Source: Microcoleus sp. FACHB-672
GTDB taxonomy: Bacteria; Cyanobacteriota; Cyanobacteriia; Cyanobacteriales; Oscillatoriaceae
Assembly (NCBI RefSeq): GCF_014695725.1
Contig: NZ_JACJOU010000005.1
Span: forward strand, 20,314-84,313
Reading direction: 5' to 3'
Length of the DNA: 64,000 nucleotides
Below the pieces are notes generated by a model, which did not search any database, was not told the origin of the DNA, and was given only the letters and a program-made list of their open reading frames with translations. A program made the translations under genes and the position numbers. Below, piece after piece: positions 36,428 to 45,237 of the stretch (position 1 is the first letter of the stretch; every line of letters begins with the position of its first letter).

Positions 36428-36601
36428 ATGGCTAACAAAAAATGGACAACAAGACGGTTATCCGTAGGCTTTAGCAAAGAAGAATCAGAAATTTTGGAAA
36501 CATATTGTGAAATGACCGGCAGAACTTACACGGACGTGATTAGAGAGTGTGTAAGGAAGCTCAAGCCCTCAATTGTTCAAGAAAATTTATCAAAATCTTA
36601 G
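36428..36601 (+). CDS. 57-residue ribbon-helix-helix-type DNA-binding protein
   Basis: MANKKWTTRRLSVGFSKEES begins a short protein whose layout is a beta strand (RRLSVGF), then helix (KEESEILETYCEMTG), turn, and helix (TYTDVIRECVRKLK), typical of CopG/MetJ/Arc-like RHH repressors or antitoxin-like proteins. Two ctatttaa direct repeats within 40 bases upstream could be its own operator. No toxin-like gene follows; only a 40-codon in-frame remnant does. Plausible gene, weak family support because of its small size. Confidence 0.6.
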   Translation: MANKKWTTRRLSVGFSKEESEILETYCEMTGRTYTDVIRECVRKLKPSIVQENLSKS

Positions 36602-36724
36602 CAATGCTGCCGATTCCATTTGCAAGTTTGGGGCAAATTGCAGCGGCGAATCCAAAATTTGCGACGGATCGGGGCAGACTTGGCTGAAGAGATTAATCAG
36701 CTTTGTCGGCGATTGACCGATTGA
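36602..36724 (+). pseudogene. Short coding remnant in frame after the RHH gene
   Basis: Directly after the TAG of the RHH gene the same frame stays open for 40 codons to TGA 36722-36724 and reads WGKLQRRIQNLRRIGADLAE onward, a composition like a genuine helical protein tail. It has no start codon. It is either a remnant of another gene or a C-terminal part of the RHH gene cut off by the TAG. Confidence 0.3.
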
Positions 36725-36912
36725 GTCCTGAGCCAGGGAATCAGTCAAAAAGTTAAGTATTTCCGAAGTTATACTGTTGAGTTCTGGAAAAACTGCAACT
36801 TTTTTCTTGACATTCCGCTTTTTTAAGCTCTATTAGAGGGACTGGTCGCCCATCAATAGAGAAATCAGAAGAAATACTTTATAGCTTAAGGCAACAAATA
36901 TAGGGATTAGAT

Positions 36913-37263
36913 ATGAATGAAGAAAATGGTTTTGAGTTGGTAGGGTGTGAGGAGAATGCTGTTTTATCAGTAGATATTAATTCTATGACCAATCGTTATC
37001 TGATCGCCCACCCGATGTTTACAGCCGGCGAACTGATGGCAGAGATTAGGAAAAGATTTCTAAATGGCTTATCTGAAGAAGACAGAAAAACTTTGCTGGA
37101 AGAGGGTTTACCCTGTCAAATCTTGAGACCGGGTAAAAGCTGGCAAGCAGGAAAAGTTCGGGTGAGAGTTCTTCTAGAAGTTTCTAGTAACGAGCCAGAA
37201 AATGGTCGGCTAGAAGTGCCTTCTTACGATATGCGGCAGATTTTGAACGGAGATAAGAAATAA
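36913..37263 (+). CDS. KGK-domain-like protein
   Basis: 116 residues, soluble. The core SEEDRKTLLEEGLPCQILRPGKSWQAGKVRVRVLLEV matches the cyanobacterial KGK domain pattern, in which a Leu-rich helix is followed by CxxLxPG, a Trp and a GK-containing strand. Function is unknown, though such genes often occur in filamentous species and may appear in clusters; here there is only one. The upstream 190 bp is AT-rich without a clear ribosome-binding site (aaatatagggattagat precedes ATG). Confidence 0.72.
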   Translation: MNEENGFELVGCEENAVLSVDINSMTNRYLIAHPMFTAGELMAEIRKRFLNGLSEEDRKTLLEEGLPCQILRPGKSWQAGKVRVRVLLEVSSNEPENGRLEVPSYDMRQILNGDKK

Positions 37264-37512
37264 GAGGGGCAAAGAGGGAGTTTTAGATTAACTTCAGCAT
37301 TTGGGCAAATAGATTATTACTTCGTAATGCGCTTTCTACGCCGGCACTCTCTGATCCCAATTTTATTTTGTGATGAATAAGTGGAGTTTGAGTCAAGAAT
37401 TTTTAAGGACAGAGGATAGCGCAGCGTGCCTGCCGGCATACATAGATGGGTTAAGGGTTGGTGTCAGAGATATGTTTTCATGACTTTGATCAAGTTAGTA
37501 TACCGGCACGTT

Positions 37513-39168
37513 TTAACGGGATTCCTTTTGGAGAACCGCTTTCACCAAAGCTTCTGCCTCCGCCGGCAGTTCAGTCACAAGGCGAATGGGTATCGCTTGT
37601 GTGGAAGCGTACTGAGCGTAATCTGAGGTTAGAAAGATAGCATAGTCGTCAGCATCAGCCGTCAGTTGAGCAGCCATTGCTAATGATATAGCTTTGATAT
37701 AGTTGCGAACACTAGCGGCTTGATCGCCAATCAATTCACCGCCGGTGAGAACAGTATTCGGTTTTGTTGTCTGATCGATTGTTGCAGCAGGATCTTTAAT
37801 ACTTAAATGAGTTCCCCCAACAAAACCGACCAGCCATTTGGGAGCGAGAAGTTTGGAAAAACCGAGTATCTGTTCGCTTAAAGCAGGAGTTGTCTTATCT
37901 GCAGAGCCGGTGACAATCAGGGTGGGAACTTGCACTTTGCTCAAGCCCGTTTCGCCAAAAATTATTGAGCTAATTGGATTCATCGCCATTGCTCGTTTAA
38001 TGCGTGGATCGTACAGTTGATAGGTGTTTTCCGGAAGTCCGCCGGCAATACACTGTAGTCCGACTCCCGGACTCAAGCTGACCAAATCGCCCTGACATCG
38101 CTGTTTTACACTGGCTATTTGTAACTCGCCTCCAGCAATAGACAAAGCGGTTCCACCCCCCATAGAATACCCAATCACCATGACATTATCAGTTGCGAGT
38201 TTGCCTTTGAGAGAGCCGGCTGATAGGTTTAATTTTTCTAGTTCATCTAAAGTAAAACTAATATCTTTGGGGCGATTTAAAAACTCATCGGGTTGCAGAA
38301 GAGGACCGCCGGCGAGTGCTGTATTCACTTGCGTGGTGTTACTGCCGATATGTTCGACAACAGCAACCACGTAACCATGTGATGCTAAATGATCTGCCAA
38401 ATAGCGCAACTCTGTGCGGTCAGATCCCAAACCGTGAGTAAAGACAACCACAGGTTTTTCAGCAGTTGCACCGGCTGATGAGTATAGATCAACGGGAATA
38501 TTGCGTTGACGCTGCGAATCATTGAGGTTTAAGCTAAGTACCTGTACAGAAGCGGTTCCCGGTTGGGAGGGGTCAAACGGTAAATTTAGCTGAATTTCGC
38601 GAGGCGTTAATTGAGGAGCAATCGCGGCCATAAACCGCTGAGTTTGCCAAAAAGGGGTGTTCAAGCTTCCCATCACTTCAAACGCCCGATCCAAGTCAAT
38701 ATTGAGGCGCTGACTCGGGTAAGATTCGATAAAGCTAATGATCGAAAGACCGGCTGGATCTTTTGCACCCAGTACCAGTGCGGCTCGAAGCGCTTGCACA
38801 CCGGCTGCATCCTTTCGTGGCGTAATCGTGGCCAGATCGGCCAAGATGGTACTACCGATCCGAGTATTCAGCAAGTTGCTAATCGCTACAACATTGAGGG
38901 GCACTTTTGTTTTCAGCGCTGCTACAATTTTGCCCCGCTTTTCAGACGATAGGGTACTGGCATAACTTTGCAAAGCCGGCGGTACTTTTCCTGTTTCAGC
39001 AATTGTTTTAAGATCGGCAACATCAAATGATGCTGTAAATGGGCCTTTATGAACGACAACGGTTTCTGCCGCTTGTGCGGATTTTGTTAACCCTGTCAGA
39101 TTAGTAATGGCAAGTGCCCAGACAAGGCCGGCAGCTCCTTTAGCCCATTTCAAGTTTGGTAGCATCAA
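37513..39168 (-). CDS. Secreted alpha/beta hydrolase with N-terminal DUF1400
   Basis: 551 residues. Signal peptide ends KSAQA (about 34). Residues about 36-130 form the DUF1400 helical domain (FDVADLKTIAETGKVPPALQ) typical of cyanobacterial exported lipase-like proteins. The hydrolase domain has oxyanion FTHGLGSDR, nucleophile VIGYSMGGGTAL, acid-region IVTGSADKTTPA and catalytic His near FVGGTHLSI. It resembles platelet-activating-factor acetylhydrolase/dienelactone hydrolase. It probably cleaves an ester in the periplasm or cell exterior; the substrate is unknown. Located alone, with about 250 and 330 bp gaps on its sides. Confidence 0.88.
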   Translation of the reverse strand: MMLPNLKWAKGAAGLVWALAITNLTGLTKSAQAAETVVVHKGPFTASFDVADLKTIAETGKVPPALQSYASTLSSEKRGKIVAALKTKVPLNVVAISNLLNTRIGSTILADLATITPRKDAAGVQALRAALVLGAKDPAGLSIISFIESYPSQRLNIDLDRAFEVMGSLNTPFWQTQRFMAAIAPQLTPREIQLNLPFDPSQPGTASVQVLSLNLNDSQRQRNIPVDLYSSAGATAEKPVVVFTHGLGSDRTELRYLADHLASHGYVVAVVEHIGSNTTQVNTALAGGPLLQPDEFLNRPKDISFTLDELEKLNLSAGSLKGKLATDNVMVIGYSMGGGTALSIAGGELQIASVKQRCQGDLVSLSPGVGLQCIAGGLPENTYQLYDPRIKRAMAMNPISSIIFGETGLSKVQVPTLIVTGSADKTTPALSEQILGFSKLLAPKWLVGFVGGTHLSIKDPAATIDQTTKPNTVLTGGELIGDQAASVRNYIKAISLAMAAQLTADADDYAIFLTSDYAQYASTQAIPIRLVTELPAEAEALVKAVLQKESR

Positions 39169-39497
39169 CGTTCCTCATAATTTCCGCTTGGAGACTATAG
39201 CGGATTCTTAGGTATGGTATCGGTTAATCAGCAGTTCTTCCAAGATATTAACTGAAAAAATATAAATTTCTGCATTTATGGTGTTGGCAGCACAGCTGGT
39301 TTCCGGTTGTAAAAAGGTTGGAGCTTTTCTAAAAAATTGCCCTAAAGAGAGAATTTCAAGTCATTGGAGCTAGATGTTTAAAAACAGTTTATTCAAAATC
39401 CCTATTTAAGAAAACGCTTACTTTTTGCACCGGCAGCCCCTTTACAACTGCACGGATGTCGGTATGATAACCGCAGAAGTTTAAAGGAGCGTCAGCA
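39169..39497. other. Divergent promoter region
   Basis: 329 bp between divergently transcribed genes; no gene or strong structure seen. Confidence 0.5.
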
Positions 39498-39800
39498 ATG
39501 CCTCAGATTCAACACCTGGTTTTACTCAAGTTTAAACCCGAAGTCCTGCCAGAAAAGATTGCAGAACTCTTCAAGCAACTCAGTGAACTCCAACAATTGA
39601 TTCCAGGCATCACTTATTATGCCGGTGGCTCATATTCGAGTTCTGAAGGGCTGAACCAAGACTACACCCACGGGTTTGTAATGACGTTCGAGAGTGCCGG
39701 TGCGCGTGACGCTTATCTACCCCATCCGGAACACGAACGAGTCAAAGCGGCACTCCTCCTTTGTTTAGACGGCGTGATCGCCTTTGATTTTGAAGCTTAG
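39498..39800 (+). CDS. Dabb-family stress-responsive alpha/beta-barrel protein
   Basis: 100 residues. The Dabb pattern is clear: QHLVLLKFKPEVLPEKIAEL, then IPGITYYAGGSYSSSEG, YTHGFVMTFESAGARDAYLPHPEHERV, ending CLDGVIAFDFE. These small proteins dimerise into a ferredoxin-like barrel; many are stress-induced and some act on polyketide-like substrates. AAAGGAG precedes ATG by 8 bases. No biosynthetic neighbour suggests a substrate. Confidence 0.9.
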   Translation: MPQIQHLVLLKFKPEVLPEKIAELFKQLSELQQLIPGITYYAGGSYSSSEGLNQDYTHGFVMTFESAGARDAYLPHPEHERVKAALLLCLDGVIAFDFEA

Positions 39801-39978
39801 TCGGTTTCGTATATCATGCATCCTGCATTCTGAATAGTCGGCTATTGGGGTGATCTTTGTCACCTAGCTTGAAACCAAGGAATCACAAGATATGGGAAAT
39901 TTACATCACCCCACAATTTGGATATAAAAGTCATACTTATTCCTCTGGGTCAGCCAATTTTAAAAGATTTTACAGGTA

Positions 39979-40248
39979 ATGATGATTCGCAAAATTGTCT
40001 TAAAGGTTTTAAGAACGGGTTATCTAAGTGCTGAAATTGAAGAACAACTCCAGCAACTTTTTCATTCAGGGTGCAGCTTGGATGAGATAGACGCTCTGGC
40101 AGATTTGCAGTATGCTGTGATGGCCGGCCATGTCGAGCGAGCTTCCTGTCAAGTCAGAGAGAAATGTTTGCTTAATTCGCATAAGAACGATAAAAATATT
40201 TTTCAAGGTTTAGGCAACCAGATGAATGAGTTGTCACAAATAAGGTGA
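39979..40248 (+). CDS. Small conserved cyanobacterial protein
   Basis: 89 residues, no signal or membrane segment. The pattern VLRTGYLSAEIEEQLQQLF...SLDEIDALADLQYAVMAGHVERAS resembles short cyanobacterial proteins of unknown function that have TGYLxxExExQLxxLL followed by a LQxAxMAG helix. The C-terminal about 25 residues look degenerate. No function can be assigned. Confidence 0.62.
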   Translation: MMIRKIVLKVLRTGYLSAEIEEQLQQLFHSGCSLDEIDALADLQYAVMAGHVERASCQVREKCLLNSHKNDKNIFQGLGNQMNELSQIR

Positions 40249-40545
40249 GCATTGGCTAGCTGATCACTCTTTTTGAAATCCTCATCTCCTCTAATCTAGT
40301 GAAAAAATAATCAAGTTATCAGGATCAATGCTGATATTTTTTTGAATATTACCGACCCTATTTATAACTAGGAAATTTTAAAATAGTAGGGTCGCAATGT
40401 CTTGCACCTTAGTTCAATTGCAATTCCCCTTTTTTTGTTTAGTGAAGAAATGGCCAAATTTTGAGGAACGTAATTGCCTCAGAAAAAAGGTCAGACATCG
40501 GCATCATTTTTCTAGTAATTTGAAGAATGAATGATGCCGTATTTC

Positions 40546-41784
40546 TCAAGTGATGAGATTACGCGCCCAAGCGACACACCGATCTGCTTGATCGAACCAA
40601 AACTCAGAATTCCAGTAGACATAACAACTGGTTTCACACAATAGCAGTGGTAACTGATGGGTATCCATCCGTTTTTCTTGCACTGCTAAATCATAATCTT
40701 GACTCAACTGTTCGACAGCCATCAGTACCCGTTGCCGGCGATCACCTTCATTCCAACTTTGATGTCCGCCAATCCAAGATCCGCCCGCAGGCTTTAGTTT
40801 AACCTCAGTAGAAGGGCCATTTCGCAAGTATTGATCCATATACCGGCTGACTGTCATAAACTCGATATCTTGCCAAGATGTTGAGTTACGAAACATCGGT
40901 GCAAATGTGTTGCGGAAATACTCAAACATCATCACATTTCCATTTTCGCCATCAGAAGTTGGTACGATTAACGGCGGCACCTCCCCATCTTGCAACACCT
41001 TCCCCCGATAGCGGATGTCATTAATACAACCATCGACATTGTGACCACTTTGCTGCCGGATGCCCATGTCTGTATCGCGCACCACACAAAGGATACGTTC
41101 GCTTTCTCCGCCTGATTCTACGACCAACCAATGCACGCGGTTTTCTAAAGCCGGCACACTCCACCCTTCAGGATGTTCTAGTGCTGAATTCGGTAAAATA
41201 ATCCACTCATAGCCACATTTTTTCAACAGGCGAATAAACCGCAACGCTTCGGCAGGATTGCCGGTCATTCCCATTTCCGGGGGCCAAAATCCGCGCACTC
41301 GGGATAGCGCTTCTTGACCAAAAAGATCTGCAAATACGCGCCGCCATTCCATGATTTGCCCTTCATGATCGCGTTCTGGGGTAGCGGGAAAATAGCAATG
41401 ACTGTAAGCTGTGCCGGCAAATTCCACGGCGTCTGGATGGTTGCTTAAAACGCGACGCCACAAGCCAATTACATCGCCCATCACTTCACCATCGACATGA
41501 AGATGATTGAAGATGCCGCTGCTCAGTCGTGCCAACTCTTCCAGCAATACGCCGGAATAATCCACCATGATGCGCGGCGAATGCCCTTCCTGGGTCAATA
41601 ATTCTACATATCGGGCGGGATTTTTGTAGGCTTGGGCAAACCATTGGGCGTTCCAGTGTTCCTCAGAATTTGGCTCGCCATTGAGCATTTTTTCCAGGTT
41701 GCCGGTGAGGTGATCGCCAACCCAAATTGGGGGCTGATGCATATGCAACCAAGGGACAAATACGGCTAGGGGATTTGGGTTCAT
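40546..41784 (-). CDS. Glycoside hydrolase family 57 protein
   Basis: 412 residues, cytosolic. It starts with a GH57 block, LAVFVPWLHMHQPP (first conserved His), followed by LLEELARLSSG, and VRGFWPPEMGM with the probable nucleophile Glu near residue 170. YEWIILPNSALEHPEGW and a late SDGENGNVMMFEYFR region follow. GH57 enzymes act on alpha-glucans (amylase, branching enzyme, amylopullulanase). The gene is short for the family and lacks the C-terminal helical domain of branching enzymes, so an alpha-amylase-like activity is more likely. A GH31 alpha-glucosidase lies 4 kb away on the same strand; together they may serve glycogen turnover. Confidence 0.88.
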   Translation of the reverse strand: MNPNPLAVFVPWLHMHQPPIWVGDHLTGNLEKMLNGEPNSEEHWNAQWFAQAYKNPARYVELLTQEGHSPRIMVDYSGVLLEELARLSSGIFNHLHVDGEVMGDVIGLWRRVLSNHPDAVEFAGTAYSHCYFPATPERDHEGQIMEWRRVFADLFGQEALSRVRGFWPPEMGMTGNPAEALRFIRLLKKCGYEWIILPNSALEHPEGWSVPALENRVHWLVVESGGESERILCVVRDTDMGIRQQSGHNVDGCINDIRYRGKVLQDGEVPPLIVPTSDGENGNVMMFEYFRNTFAPMFRNSTSWQDIEFMTVSRYMDQYLRNGPSTEVKLKPAGGSWIGGHQSWNEGDRRQRVLMAVEQLSQDYDLAVQEKRMDTHQLPLLLCETSCYVYWNSEFWFDQADRCVAWARNLIT

Positions 41785-42339
41785 TAGAGTGTCCTTGTAG
41801 TTAGGAATTAGTAAACATTAAATGTCAGCTCAACTTTTCCTGTTTAACCCTCTCTCCGAACTATCACAGATAGGAAATCATCCTTCAAAATCAAAAAAAT
41901 AGGCTGATTCTATATCCTGAAGAACAATTTATTTTTATTACCTTCCTTGTAAGGTCGGTTTAGAGAGAGGGTTAAGGAGAGATCAGAAACTATGTTACGG
42001 GGCTAAATTTCTTTTCACTTTATTAATCTTAGCCGGCTGATTCATATCGTGCCCCATGACAATCTCAGATAATTTTCCACACGTATAGCACTTCTCAATT
42101 TAGCGCAATCCATCTTTTGGGGTACTAAGCACAGATCCCTTACTAATTTGCGCCACTACATAGGGGAGAAACACGAGTTAGAACCGCTATATTATATGAA
42201 TATTCAAGAACAAAATCGGCTTGTTCTCTAAAATTTACAATCTAAAATATAAAATCTAAACACTGACCTCAAATTGCCAGTTTGGACAAGTCATGATAGG
42301 GTTGCCGGCTAAAAATCTTCATTAACATTAAAATTATCT
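41785..42339. other. Intergenic region with long-range inverted repeat
   Basis: 555 bp with no gene; contains the inverted pair at 41843-41861 and 41958-41976. Confidence 0.5.
41843..41976. repeat. 134-bp segment bounded by 19-bp imperfect inverted repeats
   Basis: The left end tttaaccctctctccgaac and the reverse complement of the right end cttaaccctctctctaaac agree at 15-16 of 19 positions. The interior is AT-rich and non-coding. This is MITE-like, but a chance pyrimidine-rich pair is possible. Confidence 0.4.
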
Positions 42340-44052
42340 TTAAATCTGCCAGGGAACTGACTGTTTCACCGGCAAGGATATCGTCACCTCTGTTTTCTCA
42401 CCTTCTTGAGAATAGACCTTAATTTTTCCTTCGTGTTTTTCAATAATTTTAAAGCAAATCGCCATCCCTAATCCTGTCCCTTGACCCACTGGCTTTGTGG
42501 TAAAAAATGGATCAAAAATTTTATCTATAATTTCCGGGGGAATTCCAGAGCCATTATCTCGAATTTGCACTTGTATTTGAGAAGAAGAAATTGTTTCTGT
42601 CAGAATTGCAATTTCTTTATAAGGTTGCTGTTTTTGCTCTTGTAGCGAATCAATAGCATTGCCAATGATATTCATAAAAACTTGGTTTAGCTGAGCCGGC
42701 GAACACTCAATCAGCGGTAAATCCCCGTAATTTTTAATAACAGTAATTCCTTCCGGTGTAATTCGGTTACTTAAAATCAAAAGTGTACTATCGATGCCTT
42801 CATGCAAATTAACTTGTTTCACCTCGGCTTCATCGAGTCGCGAGAAGTTCCGCAGGGATAAAACCAAATCTCGAATTCGCTCAGCTCCCATTTTTAAAGA
42901 GTTCAGTAGCTTAGGCAAGTCTTCAACAAGAAACTCTAACTCGATTTCTGATATTTTAGTTTGAATTTCTGGGGTTGTATTCGGATATTCCTGCTGATAA
43001 AGCACTACTAAATTTATCAAGTCTTGCAGATACTCTTGAGCGTATGTAATATTGCCGTAAATAAAGCCAGCAGGGTTATTAATTTCATGAGCGATCCCAG
43101 CAACCATTTGACCGAGGCTCGACATTTTTTCAGTTTGAATCAGTTGCGCTTGAGTTTTTTGGAGTTCATGCAGCGCTTGTTGCAACTCGGTCGCTTTTTC
43201 TCTCAATTGCGCTTCCGATTCTCGCACAGCATCCTCTGAACGCTTGCGGTCGGTGATATCCTGAAAAATCAGCAGCGAACCTCCCTCGCCGCTGCGTCCG
43301 GTAATGGGTGCAACGGTCACTTCCAAAAATCGGAAGCTGCTATCATCGGCATCGATTTGAAAAATTTCAGGGGAAAAGCGCGTTTCAGAGGTAGAACAGC
43401 GGTTGATAAAGTCTATTAAACTTTGGCGTTGCGATTCAAGAAAAAATTGGCCAAAAAAAGTCCCGAGTGCCTCGCGTTCGCTCATCCCTAGGAATTCCTC
43501 AGCATATCGGTTCCAAGTCAAGATTGTTGCCGCCTCATCGACGGCTACAACCCCGATAGGAGCGCGATCTAGGAGTCGCTCCATATACTGCGCCGGCTGT
43601 GGCGGCGGCGCAGAAGCGTTAGATAGGCTGGCTTGGGCTGCCATTAGCATAGAGCGATAGCTGCGGCGCTGCTTCGTTCGAGTAATGGCTTCTTGTAAAG
43701 CGATCACCAAAGCCTCGCCTTCAGCAGTTGACCGGCAGCTGACTTGATTGCCCAGGAAGGGTGAAAATTGCAATGCTTGCTGCATCTGCTGGTGGAAAGC
43801 TGGATCGCTGAGAATCAAAACCGCCAACTCTTTATCCACAGATTGAACGCGCTGGGCAATTTGTACCGGCTCACTCACCAGTGAACCGAGTACCACCACA
43901 TCAAGGTTAATTTCTCCCGCCTCCAAGCTTTGTAGCAACGGTTCAGGATCTTGCTCAAACTCAACCAATTCCTCAGGTAATAAGCTGAGGCTTTTATGAA
44001 GTACCGTCAAGGTAGCGGGATCTACCTGCACCATGACGATTTTACCTGCCAT
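42340..44052 (-). CDS. PAS-domain sensor histidine kinase with receiver-like N-terminus
   Basis: 570 residues, cytosolic. Residues 1-125 resemble a degenerate response-regulator fold (KIVMVQVDP...LDVVVLGSL...ELAVLILSD). A PAS domain follows at about 150-270 (LLDRAPIGVVAVDEAATILTWNRYAEEFLG), then a coiled coil, then the kinase core: H box GIAHEINNPAGFI, N box NIIGNAIDSL, DNGSGIPPEI and GQGTGLGMAI. The core closely resembles the histidine kinase end of the 1805-residue protein at 4520-9937, suggesting shared ancestry. The ATG lies 3 bases after the stop of the upstream gene, whose last codons supply a GGAG ribosome-binding site, so translation is coupled to the acyl-CoA-dehydrogenase-like gene. 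Confidence 0.92.
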   Translation of the reverse strand: MAGKIVMVQVDPATLTVLHKSLSLLPEELVEFEQDPEPLLQSLEAGEINLDVVVLGSLVSEPVQIAQRVQSVDKELAVLILSDPAFHQQMQQALQFSPFLGNQVSCRSTAEGEALVIALQEAITRTKQRRSYRSMLMAAQASLSNASAPPPQPAQYMERLLDRAPIGVVAVDEAATILTWNRYAEEFLGMSEREALGTFFGQFFLESQRQSLIDFINRCSTSETRFSPEIFQIDADDSSFRFLEVTVAPITGRSGEGGSLLIFQDITDRKRSEDAVRESEAQLREKATELQQALHELQKTQAQLIQTEKMSSLGQMVAGIAHEINNPAGFIYGNITYAQEYLQDLINLVVLYQQEYPNTTPEIQTKISEIELEFLVEDLPKLLNSLKMGAERIRDLVLSLRNFSRLDEAEVKQVNLHEGIDSTLLILSNRITPEGITVIKNYGDLPLIECSPAQLNQVFMNIIGNAIDSLQEQKQQPYKEIAILTETISSSQIQVQIRDNGSGIPPEIIDKIFDPFFTTKPVGQGTGLGMAICFKIIEKHEGKIKVYSQEGEKTEVTISLPVKQSVPWQI

Positions 44053-44055
44053 TCC

Positions 44056-45237
44056 TTAATCTCCCAGCAACGGTAGACCGAGCAGTGCCCGACCAGCCCA
44101 TGTTCGCAGGATATCAGTTGTTGGGGACATTACGTGAGCGGCACGCGCATCACGCAGCAGACGCTCTAACCTAGAACCGTCCCGGTAATTAATTCCGCCC
44201 GTTATTGTCATCACTTCGTTCACAACATTGACCGCACAATCAGCCACTTCAGCTTTCGCTGAGCATAGCGCTGGCAGCGTATTCGGGCCGCCTGAGTCAG
44301 CTTCAGTGGCAGCATAATAAATCAGCCGGCGAGTTCGCTCTACCACACTCCATAATGTGCCTAGCCGGTGTTGCATCACAGCCGTCTGACCGAGGGTTGA
44401 ACCGCTGTGGGTATAGTAGCGTTTGGACAAGTGAATCCGCGCTTCCTCTAGTGCTGCGCTGGCGACGCCTAAATAAGTGCCGGCCATTGCGACTAAGAAG
44501 TAGGGCGCGACGACGTTGAATACGTACCAGATTTGATCGCCTTCTGCACCAAGAAGATCCTGGCGCGGCACCGGCACATTTCGCAATTCTGCTGAGCGCG
44601 AAGAGTTGCCCCGCATTCCTAAGCCGGCCCAAGGCGTCCCCCAGATCAGCCCTTCCGCACCATTAGAAATCATCGCGCAGGAAAATTCTCCCACGGCATT
44701 AGCATCTGCCGCTGTCGTGGAAATCACGTATGAGTCCGCATATCCGCCATTTGTGATGAAAGACTTCTGTCCGCTGGCGCGAAACATTGCCGGCGACTCT
44801 ACAGTTAATTGGCACTGCGGAAGATAGAAGTGCGCCCCGCTTCCCGGTTCACTCAGCGCTAAGGTGGTGAGGTGTTTGCCTTCGCAGATCGGTTCCACAT
44901 AACGCTCTTGTTGGTAGGGAGTGGCCTTGGCGGCAAGCACTGCTGTGCCGACACTGTGCATTCCAAAACAAAGTGCGGTTGAGGCGCATTCGCCTCCCAG
45001 TATTTCACAAACTTGTGTTAGTGCTAAAAGACCTTGTCCCAGTCCTCCCTTTGCTTTTGGTACGACTAAGCCACCTAAGCCGGCTGCCTGCATCGCGCGA
45101 ATTCCTTGCTCTGGCCAACAGGCATCTCGGTCTACTTTGATAGTCTCGACCGCAACAACTTCGTGTGCGATGTCCCGCGTGGTTTCCAGAATTGTTTCAA
45201 AACTGAAAGGATTCTTTTTTTGACTGATAGCAATCAT
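44056..45237 (-). CDS. Acyl-CoA dehydrogenase-fold flavoprotein
   Basis: 393 residues. The ACAD fold is clear: QAAGLGGLVVPKAKGGLGQG, ALSEPGSGAHF (FAD/substrate), GQKSFITNGGYADSYVI, RGNSSRSAELRNVPVP and GGINYRDGSRLERLLRDARAA. The C-terminal region that carries the catalytic Glu in most acyl-CoA dehydrogenases (YEGTxQI) reads MSPTTDILRTWAGRAL, with no Glu. It may therefore be a monooxygenase-like or non-dehydrogenating ACAD relative. Most cyanobacteria lack beta-oxidation and no ETF gene is adjacent. Operonic with the downstream histidine kinase. Confidence 0.87.
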   Translation of the reverse strand: MIAISQKKNPFSFETILETTRDIAHEVVAVETIKVDRDACWPEQGIRAMQAAGLGGLVVPKAKGGLGQGLLALTQVCEILGGECASTALCFGMHSVGTAVLAAKATPYQQERYVEPICEGKHLTTLALSEPGSGAHFYLPQCQLTVESPAMFRASGQKSFITNGGYADSYVISTTAADANAVGEFSCAMISNGAEGLIWGTPWAGLGMRGNSSRSAELRNVPVPRQDLLGAEGDQIWYVFNVVAPYFLVAMAGTYLGVASAALEEARIHLSKRYYTHSGSTLGQTAVMQHRLGTLWSVVERTRRLIYYAATEADSGGPNTLPALCSAKAEVADCAVNVVNEVMTITGGINYRDGSRLERLLRDARAAHVMSPTTDILRTWAGRALLGLPLLGD

